From Cytophagales bacterium (GTDB lineage: Bacteria > Bacteroidota > Bacteroidia > Cytophagales > Spirosomataceae), in the NCBI GenBank assembly GCA_004292855.1, contig RDXN01000039.1, forward strand, positions 1-64,000: DNA of 64,000 nucleotides. The letters are read 5' to 3'. The notes under the pieces were generated by a model. It saw only the letters and a program-made list of their open reading frames with translations, had not been told where the DNA came from and did not search any database. Positions 1 to 7,168 of this stretch are shown here, in pieces. Numbering within the stretch: the first letter of the stretch is position 1; each line of letters opens with the position of its first letter. A program made the translations under genes and the position numbers.

Positions 1-93
1 GGACACCTTTTCCCATGTCGAACAGAGCCGTTAAGCCCCGTTCTGCCGATGGTACTGGAGTCGAATCCGGGAGAGTAGGTAGCTGCCACCTCT
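1..93 (+). rRNA. rrf: 5S ribosomal RNA, 3' part (truncated by window edge)
   Basis: The first ~93 bases carry the conserved 5S core: the CCCAT-CGAACAG segment, the GTTAAGCCC-type loop, CCGATGGTACTG and GGGAGAGTAGGT. The 5' end lies outside the window. The 3' boundary is approximate because helix I cannot be paired without the 5' half. An intrinsic terminator follows within 10 bases, so this is the end of an rRNA operon. Confidence 0.9.
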
Positions 94-101
94 ACTATTG
101 A

Positions 102-139
102 AGGCGTCGGAGACAGAAATGTTCCCGACGCCTTTTTTT
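102..139 (+). terminator. Rho-independent terminator of the rRNA operon
   Basis: A 9-bp perfect stem (102-110 with 125-133, AGGCGTCGG/CCGACGCCT) with a 14-base loop is followed by a run of T to 139. It sits directly after the 5S gene and before the trp leader transcript. Confidence 0.85.
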
Positions 140-163
140 GTTTTTAACAGTCGATTATATTTG
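137..163 (+). promoter_or_regulatory. Bacteroidota-type promoter for the tRNA-like/trp leader transcript
   Basis: TATATTTG at 156-163 matches the Bacteroidota -7 consensus TAnnTTTG exactly. A TTTG at 137-140 could serve as the -33 element, although the spacer (15 bases) is somewhat short. Transcription would start near 170, just before the tRNA-like sequence and about 108 bases before the trp leader peptide. No full -7 match lies between the tRNA-like sequence and the leader start, which are only 15 bases apart. Confidence 0.5.
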
Positions 164-172
164 CAATCTGTT

Positions 173-262
173 AAGGGTGTAGCGCAGTCTAATAATGCGC
201 TACGTTCGGGACGTAGAGGCTGTAGCCGGGCCGCCGGAGCGGTTCGAATCCCGCCACCCCGA
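173..262 (+). tRNA. tRNA-Pro(CGG)-like sequence, structurally degenerate (probable pseudo-tRNA)
   Basis: The anticodon arm is intact: CTACG (200-204), loop TTCGGGA (205-211, anticodon CGG), CGTAG (212-216). GGGTG (175-179) pairs with CACCC (255-259), and the 3' side retains G72 and A73. Several features are wrong for a working tRNA. The first two acceptor pairs are mismatched (A173/G261, A174/C260). The D-loop lacks the conserved GG (AA instead) and no base 26 remains. About 22 bases replace the 5-base variable loop. The T-stem pairs only with a 4-bp register and an 8-base loop. No CCA is encoded. A functional class-I tRNA-Pro is therefore doubtful. It may be a decayed gene or a tRNA-like leader element. 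Confidence 0.5.
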
Positions 263-277
263 AACAAAAGTCATTCA

Positions 278-331
278 ATGAGAACTGTACAAATTCAAGC
301 ATGGTGGTGGTGCCAATCCTGGATGGGATGA
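278..331 (+). CDS. trpL: trp operon leader peptide (attenuation)
   Basis: The 17-residue reading frame MRTVQIQAWWWCQSWMG has four Trp codons, three of them consecutive (302-310) and a fourth at 320-322. It ends with TGA 35 bases before a strong intrinsic terminator and about 100 bases before trpE. Trp-rich leader peptides of this kind sense charged tRNA-Trp through ribosome stalling. Bases 333-339 can pair, with a small internal loop, to 369-376, the 5' half of the terminator stem. This gives a plausible antiterminator when the ribosome stalls on the Trp codons. The gene is too short for normal gene callers. The start ATG is the only one that gives a short leader; the same frame is open further upstream to 98. 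Confidence 0.88.
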   Translation: MRTVQIQAWWWCQSWMG

Positions 332-365
332 AGGTTGCCATATTGTGTTATCTAGATAATACGTC

Positions 366-400
366 AAAGGCTTACCGTTCGTCCCGGTAGGCCTTTTTTT
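366..400 (+). terminator. trp attenuator (intrinsic terminator before trpE)
   Basis: A 12-bp stem (366-377 with 385-396, one T-G pair) has the 7-base loop TTCGTCC and runs into seven T (394-400). It lies between the Trp-rich leader peptide and trpE. Its 5' arm overlaps the segment that can pair with 333-339, so terminator and antiterminator are mutually exclusive. Inference: termination occurs when tryptophan is plentiful. Confidence 0.85.
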
Positions 401-431
401 GTTCAATGGTGTACCTTTTTACCATTCAATC

Positions 432-1871
432 ATGGTTACTGAATTAAACACAACAACGCCTTACATAATCAGAACAAGGCATCGACGAATGCTCGCTGAT
501 ATCATTACACCAGTTAGCATCTATCTGCGAATAAGGGATCGTTTTCCAAACAGCATTCTGTTGGAAAGCGCGGACTATCATGGAAATGATAACAGCTTCT
601 CTTACATCGCTTTTGATCCAGTAAGTCGATTTGAATTCCACGAAAATACCCTTAAAATTCAGTTGCCGGGGGAGAGTGAAGTGTCAGAAGATGTTCCTGT
701 ATCAGACTTAGTGCCTGCTTTGCAGCAATACAAACAAAATTTTAGTGCTGCCCCAAACAACTATTCATTCATCTCGAACGGACTATTTGGCTATTTCGGT
801 TTTCCGGCTGTAGAGGGATTCGAGGACATTCAATTGAGTGCTCCAATTCCGGAGGAAAACAATATTCCAGCAGCTATTTTTCAGGTGTACCGCTACGTGA
901 TTGCAATCAATCATTTTAAAGACGAACTACACCTGTTTGAGCATTCGTACGTACGAGAGCATGAAGAAGAGCCAGAAAGTCGGCTCGACGAAATGGTGTC
1001 AATCATCACGAGCCGCAACTTCGCGTTGTATGGGTTTGATGTTGCGGGAGAGGAGACTTCGAATTTTTCGGATGATGAGTTTCGGGGGGTAATTCAACAT
1101 GGGATTGACCATTGCAAACGGGGCGACGTATTCCAAATTGTGCTTTCACGCCGGTTTCAGACGCCGTTTTTGGGTGATGAGTTCAATGTGTACCGGGCGT
1201 TGCGCTCATTAAATCCGTCGCCGTATCTATTCTATTTCGATTACGGGAGTTTCAAACTCTTCGGCTCATCTCCTGAGTCGCAAATTGTGGTTCGTAAGGG
1301 TGAGGCCACGATTTACCCAATTGCTGGAACCTTTCGCCGGACGGGTGACGATGCGAAGGATGCTGAGTTAGCTCAACAACTCTATGATGACCCAAAGGAG
1401 TCAGCCGAACATGTTATGCTAGTCGATCTGGCCCGTAACGATCTAAGCCGGAACTGCGATGTGGTTAATGTTGAGACATTCAAAGAAGTTCAGTATTACT
1501 CGCATGTGATTCATTTGGTCTCAAAAGTGGTTGGGCAATTGAACGAGGGGGCTGATCCACTACAAATCGTTGCTGAAACCTTTCCAGCCGGTACACTTTC
1601 GGGAGCACCCAAGTATATGGCTATGCAGTTGATCGACCAATATGAAAATCAGAGTCGCGGATTCTATTCAGGTAGTATCGGGTATATGGGTTTCGACGGG
1701 GAGTTCAACCATGCGATTATGATTCGCACGTTTATGAGTCAAAATAACACGCTCTACTACCAAGCTGGGGCGGGAATTGTGGCAAAATCATTGGTAGAAA
1801 GCGAATTGCAGGAAGTGCATAATAAGTTGGCAGCCTTGCGGTCGGCCATTCAACAGGCAAAAACGATTTAA
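432..1871 (+). CDS. trpE: Anthranilate synthase component I
   Basis: This 479-residue enzyme makes anthranilate from chorismate, using ammonia supplied by TrpG; it is the first step of tryptophan synthesis. The chorismate-utilising domain is clear: a KLFGSSPES-type segment, PIAGTFRRTG, HVMLVDLARND, PAGTLSGAPK near residue 385, GSIGYMGFDG and the AGAGIVAKS signature. The N-terminal part with LLESAD matches the feedback-binding domain. The ATG at 432 is preferred over an in-frame TTG at 399 that lies in the T-run of the attenuator. It is the first gene of trpEGDCFBA; the stop is one base from the trpG start. Expression is probably controlled by the upstream leader. Confidence 0.97.
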   Translation: MVTELNTTTPYIIRTRHRRMLADIITPVSIYLRIRDRFPNSILLESADYHGNDNSFSYIAFDPVSRFEFHENTLKIQLPGESEVSEDVPVSDLVPALQQYKQNFSAAPNNYSFISNGLFGYFGFPAVEGFEDIQLSAPIPEENNIPAAIFQVYRYVIAINHFKDELHLFEHSYVREHEEEPESRLDEMVSIITSRNFALYGFDVAGEETSNFSDDEFRGVIQHGIDHCKRGDVFQIVLSRRFQTPFLGDEFNVYRALRSLNPSPYLFYFDYGSFKLFGSSPESQIVVRKGEATIYPIAGTFRRTGDDAKDAELAQQLYDDPKESAEHVMLVDLARNDLSRNCDVVNVETFKEVQYYSHVIHLVSKVVGQLNEGADPLQIVAETFPAGTLSGAPKYMAMQLIDQYENQSRGFYSGSIGYMGFDGEFNHAIMIRTFMSQNNTLYYQAGAGIVAKSLVESELQEVHNKLAALRSAIQQAKTI

Positions 1872-1872
1872 G

Positions 1873-2439
1873 ATGAACGTTCTGGTTTTAGATAATTACG
1901 ACTCATTTACATACAACCTCGTGTATATCCTGCGCAAACTAGGGCACCATCCCGACGTAATTCGAAATGATAAAATTGCATTGGAAGCTGTCGGACAGTA
2001 CGATAAAATTCTGCTCTCACCAGGGCCGGGCATCCCGTCGGAAGCTGGCATTATGCAGGATTTGGTCCGTGAGTTTGCGCCGAGCAAATCAATCATGGGT
2101 GTTTGCCTGGGTCATCAGGGCATAGGCGAGGTGTTCGGAGCGCAACTTGAAAACCTTGGCGATGTGTTGCATGGCGTGGCGCATCAGGCACGGGTACTTG
2201 ACCGTGAGGAGCGTTTGTTCGATGGTCTGCCTGACTCATTAACGGTTGGCCGCTATCATTCATGGTCAGTGGTGCGTGACTCGATTTCCGATGAACTGCG
2301 CATTACGGCAGAGGACGAAGATGGTCGTGTGATGGGATTGCGGCACACGCGTTTTGATGTTCGGGGTGTACAGTTTCACCCGGAGTCGGTTCTCACAGAA
2401 GGGGGTGTTACAATGATGAAAAACTGGTTGAAACAATGA
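1873..2439 (+). CDS. trpG: Anthranilate synthase component II (glutamine amidotransferase)
   Basis: This 188-residue class I glutamine amidotransferase releases ammonia from glutamine for TrpE. Visible motifs are NYDSFTYNL at the N-terminus, the oxyanion segment SPGPG, the nucleophile elbow GVCLGHQ (Cys78) and HPES (His169, Glu171). It stands alone and is not fused to trpD, as is usual in Bacteroidota. It starts one base after trpE stops and overlaps trpD by four bases (ATGA), which indicates translational coupling. Confidence 0.97.
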   Translation: MNVLVLDNYDSFTYNLVYILRKLGHHPDVIRNDKIALEAVGQYDKILLSPGPGIPSEAGIMQDLVREFAPSKSIMGVCLGHQGIGEVFGAQLENLGDVLHGVAHQARVLDREERLFDGLPDSLTVGRYHSWSVVRDSISDELRITAEDEDGRVMGLRHTRFDVRGVQFHPESVLTEGGVTMMKNWLKQ

Positions 2440-3422
2440 AAGAGATACTAAACCATCTTTTCGAGCATAAAACGCTCCAGAAAGAGCAGGCAAAACAAGT
2501 GTTGCTGGGTATTGGCCGGGGCGAATATAACACGGCGCAGATTGCGTCATTTTTGACCGTTTACATGATGCGCAGCATTCGGGTTGAGGAACTTGAAGGT
2601 TTCCGCGACGCTATGTTGGAGCTGTGTTTACCCGTTGATTTAGCTGCCTACGATCCTATGGATTTGTGTGGGACCGGGGGCGATGGGAAAGATACCTTTA
2701 ACATCTCAACGTTATCAGCGTTTGTGGTAGCCGGGGCGGGGCAACGAGTTGCTAAACATGGCAATCACGGGGTCTCGTCGATGTGTGGTTCGTCGACCGT
2801 GATGGAGTATTTGGGCTACAGATTCACGAATGATGTTGATGAGTTGGAGCGTCGATTAGAAACAGCGGGCATTTGTTTCCTGCATGCGCCCTTGTTTCAC
2901 CCGGCCATGAAAAACGTAGCTCCTATTCGGCGTGACTTGGGCGTTAAAACGTTTTTCAACGTGCTTGGGCCTATGGTTAATCCTGCAAAGCCCCATAAAC
3001 AGCTCGTTGGCGTATTTAATCTTGAATTAGCCCGATTATATGCGTATCTTTATCAGCAAACAGACAAACGGTTTATGATTCTTCATACGCTTGATGGCTA
3101 CGATGAAGTTTCGTTAACGGGTCCGTTTAAAATGATTACTAACCAGACTGAACAGTTATTAAGTCCAGCTTCGTTAGGATTAGACATACAGACACCGGAA
3201 TCGCTATCGGGCGGTGACACAGTTGAAGCATCGGCTCGCATTTTTATGAGCGTGCTTCGGAATGAGGCAACATCGGCACAAAAGCAGGCGGTATTGGCAA
3301 ATTCAGCTCTAGCTCTGCTTGCCGCCGACCAAGCCAAAACACGTGAAGAGGCCGTTGCACAGGCTAAGGAATCGATAGAGAGTGGGCGTGCGTTGCAGTG
3401 CTTTACCCAATTAGTGGCCTGA
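2436..3422 (+). CDS. trpD: Anthranilate phosphoribosyltransferase
   Basis: This 328-residue enzyme joins anthranilate to PRPP, the second committed step. The PRPP loop GTGGDG is at 79-84 and the KHGN-VSS motif at 107-115 (KHGNHGVSS here, usually KHGNRAVSS). The FNVLGP-type segment also follows the family. The length is normal. Start and trpG stop overlap by ATGA, and trpC begins 16 bases after the stop. Confidence 0.96.
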   Translation: MKEILNHLFEHKTLQKEQAKQVLLGIGRGEYNTAQIASFLTVYMMRSIRVEELEGFRDAMLELCLPVDLAAYDPMDLCGTGGDGKDTFNISTLSAFVVAGAGQRVAKHGNHGVSSMCGSSTVMEYLGYRFTNDVDELERRLETAGICFLHAPLFHPAMKNVAPIRRDLGVKTFFNVLGPMVNPAKPHKQLVGVFNLELARLYAYLYQQTDKRFMILHTLDGYDEVSLTGPFKMITNQTEQLLSPASLGLDIQTPESLSGGDTVEASARIFMSVLRNEATSAQKQAVLANSALALLAADQAKTREEAVAQAKESIESGRALQCFTQLVA

Positions 3423-3438
3423 GTTTTCCACAAAACGA

Positions 3439-4254
3439 ATGACGATTTTAGATCGAATTATTGCCCAAAAACGTATTGAAGTAGCCCAGCACCGGGCATC
3501 TGTTTCGGAGCGGGTATTGGAATCTTGTCCGCTGTTCGACCTGCGGGTAAACTCGGCAACGGCAGCCATTCGGGCAAGTGATTCAACCGGCATTATTGCT
3601 GAGTTCAAACGGAAATCCCCTTCAAAAGGTCTTATCAACGGAACCGTCGACGTGTCCGAAACGACGCGCGGCTACGTTGAATCAGGAGCGGCTTGTTTGT
3701 CAGTGCTGACGGATGAGCCGTTTTTTGGTGGTACACCTGCCGATTTGCAAGCCGCCCGGCAAGCAAACCTCACAACGCCTATTCTTCGAAAAGACTTCGT
3801 GATCGATTCTTATCAACTCCTGCAAGCCAAAGCTTGGGGAGCCGATCTAGTGTTGTTGATCGCGGCCTGTTTGTCGCCCGCAGAAGTGCGCTCATTGAGC
3901 GAGTTTGCGCACGAACTGGGTCTTGAAGTGCTTTTGGAAGTACACGATGCCGACGAGTTGGACCGTAGTCTTTGCGATACTATCGATTTGGTTGGTGTGA
4001 ATAACCGAAACTTGAAAACGTTCGAGACGTCGATTGAAACCTCAATTCGATTGGTCGATTTGATTCCCAGCTCGTTTGTGCGCGTAACGGAGAGCGGTCT
4101 ACACGATGCCGCTACTATGTTGCAACTGCGCGAGGTTGGGTATGATGCGTTTCTGATCGGTGAAGCGTTTATGAGAACTCCGACTCCTGGCGAAGCATTG
4201 GCAACATTAGTGAGTCAATTGAATGCAAAACAAATATCTCCCATAACTAACTAA
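3439..4254 (+). CDS. trpC: Indole-3-glycerol-phosphate synthase
   Basis: This 271-residue TIM-barrel enzyme closes the indole ring from CdRP. Family motifs are EFKRKSPSKG (55-64), VLTDEPFFGG, ILRKDF with the catalytic Lys118, LLEVHD with Glu167, and GVNNRNLKTF (Asn188-Asn191). It is a stand-alone domain, not fused to trpF. It lies between trpD and trpF with short gaps (16 and 9 bases). Confidence 0.96.
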   Translation: MTILDRIIAQKRIEVAQHRASVSERVLESCPLFDLRVNSATAAIRASDSTGIIAEFKRKSPSKGLINGTVDVSETTRGYVESGAACLSVLTDEPFFGGTPADLQAARQANLTTPILRKDFVIDSYQLLQAKAWGADLVLLIAACLSPAEVRSLSEFAHELGLEVLLEVHDADELDRSLCDTIDLVGVNNRNLKTFETSIETSIRLVDLIPSSFVRVTESGLHDAATMLQLREVGYDAFLIGEAFMRTPTPGEALATLVSQLNAKQISPITN

Positions 4255-4263
4255 CCAAGCCGT

Positions 4264-4908
4264 ATGAACATCAAAGTATGTGGTCTGCGCGATGCCGAAA
4301 ACCTCAACGAGGTAGCGGCTTTAAGTCCTGATTTCGTCGGATTTATCTTTTATGATAAGAGTCCGCGCTTTGTGGGCGAGAGTCTGGACGTCGACGTAGT
4401 TCGGGCGTTGCCAAGGTGGGTTCGGAAAGTGGGGGTGTTTGTGAACGCCAGCCCGGAGTTTGTTATTCGTAGCGTGAAAAAGTATGATTTACAGTACGCG
4501 CAATTACATGGAAATGAGACTCCTGATTTTTGTAAGAGTTTGCGCATGCGGGGTATCAACATTATTAAAGCGTTTCGGGTCGATGAGTCATTCAATTTCA
4601 GTATGCTCAACAACTACAAACAGCACTGCGACTTTTTCCTGTTCGACGCCAAAGGGGAGCAACCCGGTGGTAACGGTGTCCAGTTCGATTGGTCGGTGAT
4701 GAGCCGGTACGATAACGACAAGCCGTTCTTTATTAGTGGAGGCATCGGATTGCACAATCTGGCCGATCTGGACCAGATACGGCATTTGAAACTGTACGGC
4801 GTTGATGTAAATAGTCAGGTCGAGGTGTCGCCGGGTGTAAAGGACATGGAGAAAATTCGGGAGCTTATTGGTCGGCTGAAGCCGGTTGAGGAAGAAGAGG
4901 AAGTCTAA
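4264..4908 (+). CDS. trpF: Phosphoribosylanthranilate isomerase
   Basis: This 214-residue TIM-barrel isomerase converts PRA to CdRP. The N-terminal KVCGLRD contains the catalytic Cys6, and FLFDAKG carries the catalytic Asp128. FISGGIGL and GVDVNSQVEVSPGVKD form the phosphate-binding end. The C-terminus is an acidic tail rich in Glu. It is separate from trpC; trpB begins 10 bases downstream. Confidence 0.95.
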   Translation: MNIKVCGLRDAENLNEVAALSPDFVGFIFYDKSPRFVGESLDVDVVRALPRWVRKVGVFVNASPEFVIRSVKKYDLQYAQLHGNETPDFCKSLRMRGINIIKAFRVDESFNFSMLNNYKQHCDFFLFDAKGEQPGGNGVQFDWSVMSRYDNDKPFFISGGIGLHNLADLDQIRHLKLYGVDVNSQVEVSPGVKDMEKIRELIGRLKPVEEEEEV

Positions 4909-4918
4909 CCACAATGTT

Positions 4919-6115
4919 ATGACTGTTTTAGAACCAAAAACCTCATTTGAGGTATCAAATAAAGGTTTTTATGGCCGTTTCGGGGGGGCGTTCATCCCTG
5001 AGATGCTGTACCCAAACGTGGAGGAGCTTCGCCAGAATTATCTGGCTATCATGGCTGACCCGACGTTTCAAACCGAATTTCGGGCGTTGCTGACCGATTA
5101 TGTAGGTCGACCAACGCCCCTGTTTCTGGCCGAACGGCTCTCGAATGAAATTGGCGCGACTATTTACCTAAAGCGTGAAGACCTGTGTCATACGGGGGCG
5201 CACAAGGTAAACAATACGATTGGTCAGATTCTGGTTGCCAAGCGGCTCAATAAACAGCGAATTGTAGCTGAAACAGGTGCCGGGCAGCACGGTGTGGCTA
5301 CAGCTACGGTTTGCGCTTTGATGGGCCTCGAATGTATCGTGTACATGGGCGAGATAGACATGGAGCGGCAACAGCCCAATGTCGACCGGATGCGGATGCT
5401 GGGGGCAACAGTTGTGCCGGCCAAAAGTGGCAGCAAAACCCTGAAAGACGCCACCAACGAAGCCATGCGTCACTGGATCAACAACCCAGTCGATACGCAC
5501 TATATTATTGGCTCGGTGGTAGGACCACACCCGTACCCCGACATGGTAGCACGGTTTCAATCGGTTATTTCGGAGGAGATTCGGACGCAGTTGCTCGAAA
5601 AAACGGGACACGAGAATCCCGATTATGTGGTGGCCTGTGTGGGCGGGGGGAGCAATGCTGCCGGTGCGTTTTTTCACTATCTGCACGAGCCGTCGGTTCG
5701 GTTGGTCGCTGCTGAAGCGGCTGGTTTGGGCGTTTCGTCAGGGCATTCGGCGGCTACAACAGCGTTAGGGAAACCGGGCGTTTTGCACGGTAGCCGAACC
5801 ATTTTGATGCAAACGGACGATGGTCAGGTAACGGAACCGTACTCTATCTCGGCAGGGCTTGATTATCCGGGCATTGGCCCGTTGCACGCCCACCTGTTCG
5901 ATTCGGGACGGGGCGATTTTTACGCCATTGAAGACGATGAGGCCATTCGGGCTGGGTTCCAGTTGAGTAAGTTGGAAGGGATTATTCCGGCCATCGAAAC
6001 AGCCCACGCGCTGGCGGCATTGCCCAAAATGAATCTGCAAGCGAGTGACGTAGTTGTGGTGTGTTTGTCGGGCCGGGGGGATAAAGATCTGGCCACGTAT
6101 TCAAAATATTTGTAG
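4919..6115 (+). CDS. trpB: Tryptophan synthase beta chain
   Basis: This 398-residue PLP enzyme condenses indole with serine. The PLP lysine is in HTGAHKVNN (Lys96), and the phosphate-binding loop GGGSNAAG is at about 242-249. It begins MTVLEP at 4919; an in-frame upstream ATG at 4886 overlaps trpF and gives an unlikely basic extension. The gene is followed by a perfect 30-bp inverted repeat before trpA. Confidence 0.97.
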   Translation: MTVLEPKTSFEVSNKGFYGRFGGAFIPEMLYPNVEELRQNYLAIMADPTFQTEFRALLTDYVGRPTPLFLAERLSNEIGATIYLKREDLCHTGAHKVNNTIGQILVAKRLNKQRIVAETGAGQHGVATATVCALMGLECIVYMGEIDMERQQPNVDRMRMLGATVVPAKSGSKTLKDATNEAMRHWINNPVDTHYIIGSVVGPHPYPDMVARFQSVISEEIRTQLLEKTGHENPDYVVACVGGGSNAAGAFFHYLHEPSVRLVAAEAAGLGVSSGHSAATTALGKPGVLHGSRTILMQTDDGQVTEPYSISAGLDYPGIGPLHAHLFDSGRGDFYAIEDDEAIRAGFQLSKLEGIIPAIETAHALAALPKMNLQASDVVVVCLSGRGDKDLATYSKYL

Positions 6116-6116
6116 C

Positions 6117-6209
6117 TTTTTGTCATCCCGACGAAGGAGGGATCTACTTCACTCACTCACAAGTTAAGAATACCAGAACTAGATCCCTCCTTCGTCGGGA
6201 TGACAAAAA
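6117..6209. repeat. Perfect 30-bp inverted repeat between trpB and trpA
   Basis: The arms 6117-6146 and 6180-6209 are exactly complementary over 30 bases, with a 33-base loop. The arms begin TTTTTGTCATCCCGACGAAG. A related repeat with GTCATTCCGAG in its arms lies at 16529-16621. Either strand would form a very stable hairpin ending in T/A runs, so it could act as a bidirectional partial terminator or an mRNA processing site inside the trp operon. Confidence 0.9.
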
Positions 6210-6224
6210 CGCCTGATGAATTAA

Positions 6225-7022
6225 ATGGAAGCAGAATTAACAAAACAGACCAACCGTATCACCCACGTTTTTACGAAGAAAAGTACTGGTCTGCTGAACG
6301 TGTACTTCACGGCGGGATTTCCGAATTTAGATGATACCGTAACAGTACTCGAAGGGTTGGAAAAAGCCGGAGCCGACCTCGTTGAGATAGGTATGCCCTA
6401 CTCGGACCCCGTAGCCGATGGCGAGACGATTCAGCAGAGCAACATGCAGGCTCTGGAAAACGGCATGACGCTCAAAACCCTGTTCGAGCAGTTAGCCGAC
6501 TGCCGCAGTCGGGTGTCGGTGCCAATTTTATTGATGGGCTACGTGAATCCGGTGTTGCAATTTGGCGTGGAGGCTTTTTGCCAGAAATGCCAAGAGGTTG
6601 GCGTCGATGGGGTGATTCTGCCCGACTTGCCGCTTGACCTGTATTTGGACGAATACGAGCCTATTTTTCAGCAGTACGGCATTCTAAATATTTTCCTGAT
6701 CACCCCCCAAACCTCGGACGACCGCATCCGACTGATCGACGAACACTCGGAGGGGTTCATTTACATGGTATCGTCGGCGAGCATTACGGGATCGACAAGT
6801 GGAGTCAGCGAGCAAATGCTGGCCTATTTTGACCGGATCAACGCTATGAACCTGCGAAACCCGCGTTTGATTGGGTTTGGTATTAAAGACAACGAAACGT
6901 TCCAGATGGCAAACCAATACGCCAACGGGGCTATTATCGGCAGCGCGTTTATCCGGCTATTGCAGGAGAACGGGGCTGATGGCAACGAAATAGCCGGGTT
7001 TGTAAGGACTATTAAAGGGTAA
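6225..7022 (+). CDS. trpA: Tryptophan synthase alpha chain
   Basis: This 265-residue TIM-barrel lyase cleaves indole-3-glycerol phosphate to indole for TrpB. The catalytic residues are Glu54 in LVEIGMPYSDP and Asp65 in PVADG; the phosphate site is seen in GFGIKD and GAIIGSAF. It is the last gene of the trp operon. A long hairpin separates it from trpB, so its expression may be lower or uncoupled from that of the upstream genes. Confidence 0.96.
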   Translation: MEAELTKQTNRITHVFTKKSTGLLNVYFTAGFPNLDDTVTVLEGLEKAGADLVEIGMPYSDPVADGETIQQSNMQALENGMTLKTLFEQLADCRSRVSVPILLMGYVNPVLQFGVEAFCQKCQEVGVDGVILPDLPLDLYLDEYEPIFQQYGILNIFLITPQTSDDRIRLIDEHSEGFIYMVSSASITGSTSGVSEQMLAYFDRINAMNLRNPRLIGFGIKDNETFQMANQYANGAIIGSAFIRLLQENGADGNEIAGFVRTIKG

Positions 7023-7042
7023 TTACCTTCTGGAGAAGAAGA

Positions 7043-7099
7043 AGGACGTTGGGAAAGAGGCTTTATCAACCGATAAGGGTCTCTTTCCCAACGTCTTTT
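7043..7099 (+). terminator. Terminator after trpA
   Basis: The 15-base arms GACGTTGGGAAAGAG (7045-7059) and CTCTTTCCCAACGTC (7081-7095) pair perfectly and are followed by TTTT. The hairpin begins about 20 bases past the trpA stop and ends the trp operon. Confidence 0.8.
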
Positions 7100-7168
7100 A
7101 GTACCTATGCAACTTCAATGCAACGAGGCTCATCTTACTCAAAACACACGATCAACCTTAACTAAACT

